A DNA stretch of 64,000 bases from contig OU964921.1 of assembly GCA_918807975.1 (NCBI GenBank), forward strand, positions 44,294,498 through 44,358,497, read 5' to 3'. Made by a program: the position numbers and the translations under genes. The stretch comes from Aplidium turbinatum (lineage: Eukaryota > Chordata > Ascidiacea > Aplousobranchia > Polyclinidae). Each line of letters starts with the position of its first letter. Position 1 is the stretch's first letter. This document shows positions 11,496 through 22,643 of this stretch, one piece after another. The notes under the pieces were generated by a model. The model saw only the letters and a program-made list of their open reading frames with translations, had not been told where the DNA came from and searched no databases.

Positions 11496-12833
11496 TTCTT
11501 GCCAGTGTGGAGACAAGTGATCTTCAGCTGCCTCATTCTTGGTCCACTAAATGTAGCAGGAGGTCTGAGTGTCTTGAATAATAATGCCACCGGCGGCTCT
11601 CTTCCACGTATTTTTTGGGGTATTGTGCCTTTTTCATAAAACTGTCTTGATTTATTTGGGGCACGAGAATCTTATCGATACCTGGCCCATATTATCCTCT
11701 GAACGACATTGTATGTGTGGCTTGTATGATTATGCATTGGCGGCTTTTTAGTAACTTTACAGTGTACCCCAAATTATGGCACTCTACCTCTACCAAAAGT
11801 GTTTAAGTCTAAATCTGTTATTGTACATTTATTGTACCGGTGTAAGGGTTTGTTCCAGCTGCTCGATTGCCCTTTCTAAGATTGTAATTGTACTGGCATT
11901 GTTTTTACATTATTTCACCTTTATTTTCAATGGAGCGACCAGCCTGCTGGCGGCAGACGTGACACGCTGTAACTAGCCCTTCTTCCCTAGATAGAATACC
12001 ACATCTAAAGTTGTAGTTGCCACTTCCTTGCCAGTTTATAACGTCCGCGTTTTGTGGCGTCGATCTTTTCTAGACCTCTGCTAGGTTTGGGATATGTTGT
12101 TTTTCGTTATAATGATCAGAAGTAAAAACCAACTAAAAGCAAATTTTTTATCCCCTTTACCAACCCACCTCAACCTTCACCTTTACCAACTGAGATCAAT
12201 GCCAATTCATGTACAACACCAGTAAAAACGTCAAAAGAAATAAAAAATTGCAAGTTTTAAATGTTTGGCATGCGAGCAAGTCAGGTGATGGTAGATAGAC
12301 ATCACGCCCCTACTCTATATAATCAACAACAAAATAAAAACTTTTCTACAACCAAAATAAAAGCACTTACATAATGCACTAGGCCATCTTCATAAACGAA
12401 AGTTGAACATCATCATTATGATTTACTGTAATCAAGTGCCTCCAGACGCAAGCAAGAGATATTTGCACCAACAAGAGCTATTTAAATTGTGAAATTATGT
12501 GATTGCGTAGCCTACAGACATTTTAGTACTTGTTTGGTAAAAAAGTAATTTTGCTAACCCATAACCAGATAAAACCAAGCAATGACACGACATTCAACAT
12601 ATTATCAAAAAATAAAGTAAAGATCGCGAGAGCTTTCGTCTATACACACATAGCATGTGAGGAGTGTTGTAACCGTTATTTGGCTTTATTAAACTTAAAA
12701 CTCGAAACTGCAAAATAAATAATCATTCTATAACACAACTCAAGTTAACAGCAGACCAGCTAAATCAACACCCTTCACTCCAACTTGCACAAGCTAAAAC
12801 TGCGAACAGAAATACAATTTCACCAACAGTGAA
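11496..12833. other. Unassigned stretch
   Basis: AT-rich sequence without a recognised gene. It contains a dispersed repeat at about 12020-12145, listed separately. Confidence 0.4.
12020..12145 (+). repeat. Dispersed repeat, copy 1 (3'-end-like)
   Basis: Shares CGCGTTTTGT, a TTTTC(T)AGACCT-like block, GATATG and CAGAA(G)TAAAAAC in the same order with 28060-28185. Both end in an AATAAAAAC/AGTAAAAAC-like segment, which suggests the 3' end of a retroelement. The family was not identified. Confidence 0.5.
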
Positions 12834-12836
12834 CGG

Positions 12837-12868
<32 letters not shown>

Positions 12869-13387
12869 GCGTATGAGCGATCTTTCCAGGCTAGATTGGA
12901 GGGCAGGAAATCTTCAGCCACTCGGCAGTCTCGTCGTCCAGGATTCTCAGACCATGCGCACCGTGTGGAGGCCGGTGGGTTAGGCAGTGGTGGATGACAT
13001 GGTCTGCGGTCTGTTCCGTGGCACCACACTCGCATTCTGATGAAGGAGCCAGGCCCCATTTGTGCATGTCCGAACGAAAGCGGCCGACGCCAGTTCGCAG
13101 GCGGTTAAGCCTGACCCACGCAAGCCTTGCGAGGGACATCCCTGGTGGACGGGGATCGGCGTTGGGTATGAAGTCACGGAGCGTGGAGGTGTGATTTTGC
13201 CACTCCGTGTTCCACATGTGGTTCGTCCAGTGTGCCGCACTTAAACTAAGTTCTTCTGCGTGCTTAAGGAGTTGTTGTGCGGCAGGCACAAAGGGGCGTC
13301 TTGATTTCAAGCGCTGCTTTATAGGTGGTGGTCTCTTGAGTGAACGGTGAATCAACACGTCGGCTTCAGGCACTAGCTTTAGGCATC
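12834..13387 (-). mobile_element. 5'-truncated LINE (Jockey-like) with (ATC)n tail
   Basis: A minus-strand open frame (13373-12891) encodes the C-terminus of a non-LTR reverse transcriptase protein: RPPPIKQRLKSRRPFVPAAQ, WTNHMWNTEWQNHTSTLRDF, SLARLAWVRLNRLRTGVGRF and the Cys-His motif CECGATEQTADHVIHHC. The 3' end, just past CTAGCCTGGAAAGATCGC, terminates in an (ATC)n run, seen as (GAT)n at 12838-12868 on the + strand. That is a typical microsatellite tail. The same C-terminus appears at 39.5-40.1 kb. The frame is still open here, so this copy is fairly young. Confidence 0.85.
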
Positions 13388-13559
13388 AGAGCACTTGTTC
13401 AATTACAGTTCATTCTCCCCCATATAAAAATTGAACAACACCAAGAATTGAAAAAAACAAAGAGAAAAATTGGAACTTAAAATTGCAATTGAAGGTACAC
13501 CGTTATTACAACATTTAATGTTTACATATGCCATAGCATGAAGTCGAACACAAATTGTA

Positions 13560-15999
13560 TCAAACGTAAGGCACAGCACCGTAGTAATCGACAGGTTTGC
13601 GTCTCCGTTCAGAGCGGCGCAGCTTTGGAGTGACAACGCTATTCTCATTAGTTTCGCTTGGTCCATCATCAGGCTGCATCGTTTCTGAAGACGACGGCTC
13701 GGAAGTGTTACTTTCTCGAGGTACGATGGACAAGAATTCTGGAGTAGTAGCATCAGGTTCGGCGAAAGATTCGTTTTCAAAATTACACGCCGGATTTACA
13801 GCAGCGTCGTCGGCAGACCTGTTGCATGGTGAGAGATCTCTAATAGACACGGTGGTTTCATTTCCATTGCTTAAACGAACGTGACCATAACCTGGGTTTG
13901 CTTCAAGCAGTTCCGCTTCGTCCACTAAAGGATCATTCTTATTACGCACGTGTCACGTGTCTTTTGATGTAAATTGGACCTGGTTTAAGCCACGACGGAA
14001 TAGTAGTTCCGTTGACCGAGCGTCGAGCATGCTGGAAGAATCGTTGATGAGGTGTGCAGTTGATCGACGTGCATAATAATGAACGGATTGAATGCAGGGC
14101 ATCGGTCAAAACGTCTTCCCAATGGGAAGGTGGCAACTGACGAGATTTTAACGCACATTGGACCGCCTTCCATAATAATTCCATTGTATCTTTCACACTG
14201 TCCATTTCCTCTAGGATTGTAGCTGGTCGTTCGACTGGCAGCTACCCCATGAGAGAGTGCAGCCAAGATTTTAATTCTTGAGATTGAAAGGAAGACCAGC
14301 GATCCGAGTGAATATATGAACACATTCCAAAAGTAGCAAACAGTTCCGTTAAACACTTGATTACTGTTGTTGGCGTCATGTCGGCACATGGGAAAGCAAA
14401 TGGAAATCGGGAATATTCATCGACGATGGTCAAAATATACTTATTTTTCGTTGCGTTGGGAAGAGGTCCTTTAAAATCCAAGTTGAGTCTTTCGAATACT
14501 TGGGTAGCCTTTATTAATTGAGATTGGTCCGATCTGACAAAGCGTGGTTTGACTTCAGCACATACGGAGCACTTGGAAACCATGTCTCGTATTTCTGCTA
14601 CGGAGTAAGGAAGATTCTTGTTTCGCACGAAGTGAGTCATTCTAGTAATGCCAGGATGACACAGAGCAACATGAAGCTCACGCAAATTGTCTTTACTAAT
14701 TGCACCACAGAATGCACGTGTAAGTGCATCGGGACCTACATTTTCCTTGCCTGGTCTGTGTAAGACCGTGTAACTAAATTGAGAGAGTTCAATTCGCCAT
14801 CTAGTTATCTTTTCGTTTTTTATTTTACTTGCGTGTTTGACGTCGAACATATACGACACGCTCTTTTGGTCTGTGATTAATGTGAAGTGACGTCCGATTA
14901 ATAGGTGTCTCCATTTGCGCAAAGCCTCCACGATAGCATATGCCTCCTTCTCCACAGCAGGATGACGCTGTTCACCCGTCGACAAGGTTCGTGAGTGAAA
15001 GGCAACTGGGCGTCCATCTTGATTAAGAGTCGCAGCAATAGCAAAATTGGAAGCGTCAGTTTCCACGGTCAAGGGTAGGGAGTTGTCGATAGGATGCAAC
15101 GAAGCTGTAGCCAGCACTGACTTGATTTTTTGAATGGCTTGATTGGCGCTTTCTGGCAGAGGCAATGAAGCTTTGATAAGCGGATGTATTCTGTCCGAAT
15201 AGTTAGGAATCCAGCGTGCATAATATGCAAATAGTCCAACCAGGCGCTGGAGCTCTTTGTGCGTTTTGGGTACTGGTAAATCGAGAAGTGGTTGCACTCT
15301 GTCTGGATCTGGTTTGATTGACTGATGTTCGATTTGATATCCTAATAAAGAAACCTTTGATTGAGAGTGCTGTGTCTTCTTCTCGTTTATAGTTAAGTTG
15401 GCTTTCGACGCGGCTTTAAAAAATTCTTCCAATTTCCGATCGTGATCAGCTTGGTTCTTCCCAGCAATCGTAATGTCATCGAGGTAAGGAAAGCAGCCCT
15501 TTAAATTGTTGCTTTTGATAAACCAGTCAATGACTTGTTGAAATTCGGGAACGGCATTGGTTAAACCGAACGGCAATCGTCGCCATTGATACAAGCCAGA
15601 GCCCGCCTGGAAAGCGGTGTATTCTTTATCCTTCGGATCAACTTCGATCTGGTGGTAAGCGGACTTTAGGTCGACAGTGGTAAATACTTTATTTTTAGAA
15701 AGTTCGGTGACAATGTCTTCGATTAGTGGTAATGGATATGCATCAAGCTGAGTGAAACGATTAATAGTTCTGCAGTAATCCATGACCATGCGCCTTTTCC
15801 CTGATTGCTCGTTTTTGACAACCAAAACCTGAGCCCTCCACGGAGAATTGCTTGGTTCAATCATGCCGTCTTGTAGCAAGCGTTGTGTTTCTTCATGAAT
15901 ATAATCTCTGTCTTGTTTGGAGTATCGTCTGGTCTTATCAGCAATAGGATGGCAATCTTGTGTTAAATGGTCGAAGGGCTTAGGGTGAAGCAAATTCAT
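13560..15999 (-). pseudogene. Ty3/Gypsy pol part: RT, RNase H, integrase (fossil)
   Basis: Reverse transcriptase motifs include FTTVDLKSAYHQIEVDPKD, RRLPFGLTNAVPEFQQVIDW and the YLDD box (FPYLDDITIAG). RNase H has TDQKSVSYMFDVKH. Integrase follows with ELHVALCHPGITRMTHFV, CSVCAEVKPRF and LNLDFKGPLP. The C-terminal end, with RRKPVDYYGAVPY, lies near 13565. This is a fossil and is not expected to be functional. Confidence 0.85.
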
Positions 16000-16838
16000 T
16001 TTGGTAAGGAGTTAAGAGTCAGCACAGGACGATGTCCATTGAATTTAAATACAACGCTTTCGTGTTCTTTAAAGATTTTCTCTCCGATTATTGCATCCGT
16101 GGCCAAATTGTCTAAAATGTTGAAGGAAACATTCGAATATTCATTTTTGTTTACGATCAAGGTAGCAAAGCATTGCCCTAAGATTGGTAAACGAACAGAT
16201 GTTTCGGCTAAAATTACTTCGCCCAATGTTTGATGAATCTTTAAGGAATGTTGATCGACAAATCTTTTGGTAACGTAGCAATCTGATGACCCCGTGTCCA
16301 TCAATGATTTTGCAGTAAAACCGTCAATTAAAACATCACAAAAAACGTTGTTATTGTTTTGCGTTGCTAAAAGATTAGCTGTAGCTAGTACTGAGCTTCG
16401 GATAGTGTTCAATTTGGTGCGCTGTGATTGTTTAGATTTAGAACGAACAGAACGTTGTTGACAGACTCTCGAAAAATGTCCGATTTTGGAACAGTAGTGA
16501 CAAACTGAATCTCTTGCTGGGCATTCCCTTCTGGGGTGGCGAGCTTCTCCGCAGAAATAACACAGTTGCTTAGCATAAGCTGCCTGAAGAAGCTCTGGTT
16601 CGGCGCACTGCGGTTCTTGCTGACTGGAAAGTCGTTCCTGTCCGTTTGGCCACTCCCACGCACATGCACCGCTGGACGCCATGGAACTGGTTGATGTTTG
16701 ATAGGCCTCAGCGTTTGCAATTGCGAGCTCCTGAGCACGAGCTAGCTCATATGCATCTTGAAAATCCAGACTTCTGTTTTCTAACAATCGTCGGCGTATC
16801 CCGCTCGAAGACAGATCGGTAATGAATGCATCTCTCAA
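15996..16838 (-). pseudogene. Ty3/Gypsy gag zinc-knuckle and protease part (fossil)
   Basis: Encodes a CCHC knuckle pair (CYFCGEARHPRRECP and CHYCSKIGHFSRVCQ) followed by a retropepsin-like region with LMDTGSSDCYVTKRF, where DTGS is the active-site motif. Part of the fossil at 13409-17011 and overlapping the pol part by a few bases. Confidence 0.8.
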
Positions 16839-17011
16839 TCAAAGGTTTCTTTATTAGGATATCAAATCGAACATCAGTCAATCAAACCAGATCCAGACAG
16901 AGTGCAACCACTTCTCGATTTACCAGTACCCAAAACGCACAAAGAGCTCCAGCGCCTGGTTGGACTATTTGCATATTATGCACGCTGGATTCCTAACTAT
17001 TCGGACAGAAT
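16832..17011 (+). repeat. Inverted 181-bp duplicate of the Ty3/Gypsy RT region
   Basis: The sequence appears to be the exact reverse complement of about 15187-15367. It lies head to head with the gag end of the same element and next to one of the 21-bp flanking repeats. Confidence 0.85.
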
Positions 17012-17132
17012 AGAGCACTTGTTCAATTACAGCTCAAGGAATTTTCCGCCATACCCTTGCCAAGCATCTTTCCTTATAGCCTTTTCCTTTTATTTTTAAT
17101 GAAAAATGTTGTACGCATAGCATTTTCCCACT

Positions 17133-17414
17133 TTACCTTAACTTTGCCCAACCCACAGGCCTGCCCTTTTTTGCAACAGCTGCTTCGCATCCACCACTTC
17201 CATTTATGTGATCAACCAAATAACAGAATTTGATCACTATTTCATTTCCACGACAAAAAATTTCTTCGCAATCTTCAATTAAATATTTTCCATTATCACA
17301 TTTCCCACAAATAAAACATTTTGCCAGTCTTGCTGTAGATATCTTTGTATTACACATCTTGCATGAACATGAACACATCATGAACACATGTGGCATTCTA
17401 CCATGACGTAACAT
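17133..17414 (-). CDS. Cysteine-rich 93-residue open frame, unknown
   Basis: The frame has spaced cysteines (CSCSCKMC, CFICGKC, DCEEIFC) and ends with KKGRPVGWAKLR. I do not recognise the family. The Cys pairs could bind zinc, and the basic GRP tail resembles an AT-hook-like segment. Neighbours are transposon fossils, so this may be a transposon fragment or a chance frame. No splice structure is evident. Confidence 0.2.
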   Translation of the reverse strand: MLRHGRMPHVFMMCSCSCKMCNTKISTARLAKCFICGKCDNGKYLIEDCEEIFCRGNEIVIKFCYLVDHINGSGGCEAAVAKKGRPVGWAKLR

Positions 17415-17512
17415 ATTCGCTGCAGTGGTAGACGGTCTACTTTGTATTTACTCATGCAACCAGCATAGAACGGAGTTGCAGAATATCTTGTTGAACCAAT
17501 GTATATCTAGAG

Positions 17513-17879
17513 CAGGGGTGGGTAACGTGCGGCCCTTGTCCATTTTTTGTGCGGTCCTTCATCTTCTTCCAGCTATTTTTTCCCAAATAAGGCTATTTAA
17601 ACTAAGGCTATTTTCATCTCGATTTACACATTTTCTTAATAAGCTTAAGAAGTGATATGACCGTCTTTTCACTCCCTGTACCTGTGAAATAAGTTTTGCG
17701 CCTGTAGAAATCCAGCTTGAATTGAATTCACTTCAGGAGGATGACATTCTTGTACAAAATTTCAATAAGATAAACTCCATTATTGAAAATATGAATTAGT
17801 GTTTATTTGACGTGCGGATCTATTATAAGCATTACATTTTCCTAACTGGCCCTTGTGTTGAAAAGGTTGCCCACCCCTG
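17513..17879. mobile_element. Non-autonomous hAT element, 367 bp
   Basis: Ends CAGGGGTGGGTAAC and, inverted, GTTGCCCACCCCTG, flanked by perfect 8-bp repeats ATCTAGAG (17505-17512 and 17880-17887). Subterminal GTGCGGCCC/GGCCC words are typical of this hAT group. No coding capacity. Confidence 0.9.
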
Positions 17880-18240
17880 ATCTAGAGGCTTCATTTTGCA
17901 TGACAATACGGAATCTTTACCCCTTATTCCCTTTACAACATCACTGTTGAGAAGGAGCGATCTTCCTGGCGTCAGCACTAGCTGACTACTCACTATAGAA
18001 CAGCAAGCATTGTGTTTCGTTAACCATATCGGTTACCGGTGTAGCCTCCACACTAGCCATCAAGACTTTTTCAAAAACATGTGTTTCTCGGCAGTCGAAT
18101 GTAGCAAGAAGTGACAGCAGATGCTTTTCCCAAGAAATTTGTAATAATGTACACCGTGCGCCTCCATACAGCTGTATCGACACTGTCTGCTTTGTACAGT
18201 CATGAGGAGCAACGCATTCTGCAATGGATACAACACTAAA
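17880..18240 (+). repeat. Dispersed repeat R, uninterrupted copy
   Basis: Blocks GGAGCG, GTCAGCAC, GACTACTCACTA, AGAACAG, then GTGTAGCCTCCACACTAGCC and CTCGGCAGTCGA occur in the same order at 43650-43739 followed by 61549-61665. It therefore resembles the empty version of the site into which the 17.8-kb hAT nest at 43740-61548 inserted. Family unknown. Confidence 0.6.
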
Positions 18241-19029
18241 TAAAAACAAGAGTTATTATTATCATTATTACTATAATACGACTCTTCTTACTGACATTGT
18301 TGAAAACCCACAGATTTGGGCAAAATGTAGTAGTATTTTTATTAAATTTTGATTTATTTATTTTGTTATGTAGTGTTGGAGTGGACTTAGATATGATAAA
18401 TTCAAAAAGTTGTTATTTTTCAAATGTTTCCATGGTCCCCTTGAAAAAGGCTCATGGCCCCCAGGTTGGAAACCCCCGCACTAAGTCAATGCCAGGAGTT
18501 ACTGGTCAGCTTGCTTTTGAAGCATAAAAATCTCAGTAACACAATGGGATTTATAATTACTTCGTTTGCTAACACAAAGAAAACTAATTAATGCAATTTA
18601 ATAGATCAAGTAATTTTGTAGCTGCATTAATTAACTTCCTCAATACAATATTAACAAATCAGTTTGTATTACTTTTATTTTAACAAATATGGTGATTTAA
18701 ATGTAAGAGCGCTAGCGCAAAGCTGCACACTGTCAGTGTTGTCTCAAATTAATCCTGGCGCTACTTATTTGTTAATTTCCAGTGTCATTCGTCTGAATAG
18801 AAATTTCAAGAACGATTTAGATTAAGAACCAAAGAACGAGCACTCGAGCAGCCAGATTTCTAGAGAAGGAGTGGTCTGGTGATTATTACAGCGCAATTTT
18901 GCAATACAAACGTCATATCATTTGGTGGGAAATGTCCCTGGTATGAATTTGATAATCAGCAACAAACAGTAATCGTATTAGAGCGGCAACATCTACATAG
19001 TAATCAATGAAGAAGTTGATGCTCTAATC
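18241..19029. other. Unassigned stretch
   Basis: AT-rich, no gene recognised. Around 18430-18480 a GGTTGGAAACCCCCGC segment looks like one end of a hAT element, but no partner end was found. Confidence 0.4.
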
Positions 19030-19711
19030 CAGGGGTCACCAACCGTTTTTGCATGCGAGCTACTTTGGCACTAAGGCGAGCTGTGGCGGGCCGCAGTAAT
19101 AAAATTTTAGGTAGGTTGACTCTTATGCCAGAAAAGAACGCATTTTGTTCCCAGTATCCAGCGTTGCAAGTTGTTCATATTTATGTTAGAATACCGCAGC
19201 AACAAAATTAATCGAACAACGCTACTGCCAGGCCAAGCTCCTTTTATACCACTTTTGACTTTTTTAACAATGCCTAATAATCGAGGCCACTTGTTTTGCG
19301 CACTTATAGCGAGGCGAGCGGTTTCATCAGAATATTCATCGCCAAGCAAGAGTGGTGTTGTCACTTCGCTTCACAAAAGATATCTTGCAATTAACAATTT
19401 CAGTAAACAAGGAAATGTTTGACACATCACAATACAGGCAACAATAGTGACCTGCAAACATATCAGCGAAAAATAGGCTCCAATAACATGGAAAAAGAAA
19501 CCAGTCACCATGAAACAAATGCTTGTGAAAATCACCCAAAAATCGTAATTTTATCGTAATTCATGAACAGTCTTCCCTTTAAAAAAGCAATGAGTTGGTT
19601 TTTCATCCTTTTTGTGAGAGTCTATAAAACCGTCTTTCTTTTGTTATAGACAACTGTCACTTGTGATGCTTATCAGCGTGGCAAGAATTTGTTGATTAAC
19701 AACATTTTGCA

Positions 19712-19818
19712 GAACTTGCTTCAGCAGTAGATATGCTAAAATTGGAACGATACAAAGAAGATTAACGTGGTCCCTGTGCAAGGATGACACGCAAAATCGT
19801 GAAGCGTTCCATATTTCT
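19712..19818 (+). pseudogene. U6 snRNA pseudogene (retroposed, full length)
   Basis: Sequence matches U6 from its 5' end (CTTGCTTC.GCAG) through CTAAAATTGGAACGATACA, AGAAGATTA, AAGGATGACACGCAAAATCG and TGAAGCGTTCCATATTT. An A-run follows. ACATTTTGCAG occurs on both sides, as expected for LINE-mediated retroposition. The invariant ACAGAGA box reads ACAAAGA and the AGC triad reads AAC, so it should not work in the spliceosome. Confidence 0.88.
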
Positions 19819-19846
19819 TTTAAAAAAAAAACATTTTGCAGTAGCC

Positions 19847-19918
19847 GTGCAAGGATGACACGCAAAATCGTGAAGCGTTCCATATTTCTTTAAAAAAAAA
19901 AACATTTTGCAGTAGCCT
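19847..19918 (+). pseudogene. Second, 5'-truncated U6 copy (tandem)
   Basis: GTGCAAGGATGACACGC to GTTCCATATTTC plus the A-run and ACATTTTGCAGTAGCC repeats the end of the first U6 copy directly downstream. A tandem duplication of about 70 bp explains it best. A second retroposition into the same site is less likely. Confidence 0.8.
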
Positions 19919-20456
19919 ACTAAGCTAAATATTTTCATAATACAATCAGAAAAAGTCTTTAAATTTATATGTAATATTTTGCCAATTTATTATAAATTGA
20001 GTTGGCACACCGACCTATTTTGCCAACAAAAACTTGCATAAAGAGAACACTGCTCGTGAAACACAATAACGGTGAAACGCACACTAGTGTTTACATGACA
20101 TTTGCAAACTTAAAATATGCCTAAGCTACCCTATGTTCACAGACATTTTCGAAACTCGAAAACAAACGTTTTAATCAACCATTGGGACAGTGTGGCTGGA
20201 CATCGCATTGGAATAGCTTCAAGCAACCTCCACCACCTAGAACTATAATCTGATTGGTCGGTCGGTGGAATGGTATGCAAAGCGAAAATATGCTTCCCGG
20301 AAAGTATTTTTTGCCTTCGTGCTCTTTAACTCCTCAAGAAAAGTATTTTTGGTTATAGCCTACTTGTACGCTGATACCTTCCGCGGGCCGCAGCGATACA
20401 GCGTGGCGGGTAGCATGCGGCCTGCGGGCCGCCAGTTGGTGACCCCTGCTCTAATC

Positions 20457-21120
20457 AATTCTCATTTCAAACACTCTTCTGGTAACATATTTGCGAGAGC
20501 CCCAGATGCCGATGTACTTGTGATTTCAATAGGTAGGCTATTCTTGGAAGAAATAAACCGGTGGTTGCAATTGTGAGAAATATTATCATGGGCTACGTGA
20601 CTGAAAATTCTTGCCGTTACGTAGATGAAATCAAAATTACGTTGTTTCAAAGAAAAGTAACTTGATTTAGCAGCAAATTTTGCCTGGTTGCCACACTTTA
20701 ACTGGATGAGACTACACTGTGGCGCTATATACAGATACAGTAGCCTTAAGGCATAAGCGCAGTGCAAAATGTGACCGAGTTGGTGTGTAAAAGCAGGCAT
20801 TCAGGTTTCGAGCAAGCAGGTTTCGATCTTCCGATCCCTTCAGCGTAGTAAAATGAAAGTAGAAAGTTATTTGAAATTTTGAGATGATGGTTTCTAAGAA
20901 TGATTTTAATAAGCCAATGAGAATTGATTTAATTTTTAATTTTGTACTCCAGACACGTAATTATACCGCCCATTAGAAAGTATAATTGTTTTTGAATAAA
21001 GTTGTGCTAAGCAATGAATGGAATTTGTTAAACATAAAAGCTTGAGAAAAAGAAAGGAATTTATCACTAAGCTAGGACATAACAATCATCAGAGATGGAT
21101 CCAAAATTCAAGAAATTGGA
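20457..21120. other. Unassigned stretch
   Basis: No gene, RNA or repeat recognised apart from a TAGGCTA motif near 20535. Confidence 0.4.
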
Positions 21121-21144
21121 TTCTAGCGGCACACAATAAGTATT

Positions 21145-21440
21145 TAGATTCAAAGAAACTGAAGGGGTGTACCAGCAAACATCTATAGGGTTTGCCCTAG
21201 AGACAAGGGAAGGCTCCAGAGAAGATACAAACTGATATGCATAAATCAACAAGTGACTGTACAAACTCTCAAGTACATGTAGCTCGACGCAAAGTATTAC
21301 ATGTACTTGAGAGGTTACTGTTATTTTTTTGTTCACTTGTTGATTTGTGCATATCAATTTGTATCTTATGTGGATCTTTCTCTTGTATCATAGGCCAATC
21401 CTATAGACGTTTCCTGGTACTCCCTTTCATTTTCTTTGCA
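21145..21440. repeat. Long imperfect hairpin (foldback MITE)
   Basis: The left arm includes GATACAAACTGATATGCATA, AATCAACAAGTGA and CTCAAGTACATGTA. The right arm includes TACATGTACTTGAG, TCACTTGTTGATT and TGCATATCAATTTGTATC. The arms are about 130-140 bp around a spacer of about 18 bp. Target duplications were not resolved. RNA from either strand would fold into a long hairpin. Confidence 0.75.
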
Positions 21441-22643
21441 TTCTAGTGTTGAGGTTTGTTTGAGTTTGCAGGGCTGCATGCAGTGCTGTGTTGGTGCTGA
21501 TTGTGCACGAAGTTTTACCATATTTGTTTGTACTAGCCTATTATTAAGCCAAAATAACTGTAGCAAGTTTCCAGAACTGTTGGTAACCTCACCAAACACT
21601 AAAGTTCTTTACTTTTAAACATTTCGTTCATAGATCTGTTAAAATATTTTTCTGTTTTCACTTACTTTTCACGGTTTTCGGAGATGTTTGTGTTGGGCAA
21701 ACAAATTTCTACCTTGTCTGTGTCAGATGGAATAGCATCATGACCTGCTGGAAGTTGTCAAATCTCATCTGCAACTAGAGTTGTCAACAATCGATGGTAT
21801 AGCTTTCTCTCTATGACGTTGGTTGTAACTCCGTGTATACTTGTTGTAAAATTCCCCCTTTAATGATCCTTCGGCAAGGATCTTTAACTCCGACAATATG
21901 TAGGCTAACTTATACCGTAATCATTTATGGAGGGACCTGTGAAATTCTCAACCACAATGAGGAGGTGTTAAAAAGAGAGGCTTAGATGGGGTACCCGGAC
22001 ATTTTGCCGAAAGACATTTTGCCGAAACCCATTTTGCCGAATGGACATTTTGTCGAAAGGACTAAATGCCAATTCGACAAATAGCCGAAACTATACAAAT
22101 GTATTATATGTATTATCATAACCTAATAACACATAAATATCATTCACAAACAGATTTTACTCACAAATTATATGCGACAGCGCGTAAGTATCAGACAGAA
22201 GTGTTATATGCATCGATATCCTCCACAATGTGTTTTATTCTATCGTTCACAACCTTATATTTTTTATTTGGTGGCGCCAATTGAACGCCAGCTGATAACT
22301 GCTCCAGGATTAGTTCGTTGTGCGATTGTTCCTTTATCAACTTTTCTGTCAGTCGACGTATCGTGGGCTGTGTGATGGAGACTCGTTGGTGGAAAGCAGT
22401 AGGCTACAAAGGCACTGCTTGCGTAGTAACGAGACTTGGTGTCGCTTCAAAGTAATTTTTAGGCAAACAATAGTAGCAAAGTAATTCTATTTCAAAGGCA
22501 CTGCTTGCATAGTAACGACACTTAGTGTCTCTTCAAAATATTTTTTTCCAAATTGTTTCGGCAATTTGTCCATTCGGCAATTAGTCCTTTCAGCAATTAG
22601 TCCATTCGGCAATTTAGTCCGGTTGCCAAATCCAATTTTTTGG

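Larger units (their letters stand above)
13409..17011 (-). mobile_element. Ty3/Gypsy LTR-retrotransposon fossil, no LTRs seen
   Basis: A fossil of a Ty3/Gypsy element lying on the minus strand. Parts recognised in transcription order are a gag zinc knuckle and aspartic protease (about 16838-15996), reverse transcriptase and RNase H, and integrase down to about 13560. I find no long terminal repeats. The block is flanked by a 21-bp direct repeat (13388-13408 and 17012-17032) containing GCACTTGTTCAATTACAG. Its upstream end is a 181-bp inverted copy of part of its own reverse-transcriptase region. It is broken, with at least a few breaks; the large open frames suggest moderate age. Confidence 0.85.
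19030..20448. mobile_element. Non-autonomous hAT element, 1.4 kb, carrying U6-derived DNA
   Basis: Ends CAGGGGTCACCAACCG and GTTGGTGACCCCTG are flanked by perfect 8-bp repeats CTCTAATC (19022-19029 and 20449-20456). Subterminal GGCGGGCCGCAG and GCGGGCCGCCAG occur at the two ends. No transposase was recognised inside. A U6 snRNA pseudogene sits near the middle. Confidence 0.9.

Noticed and set aside
19712-19818. A functional U6 snRNA gene.
   Set aside because: The ACAGAGA and AGC elements are changed, an A-run follows, and flanking repeats indicate retroposition.
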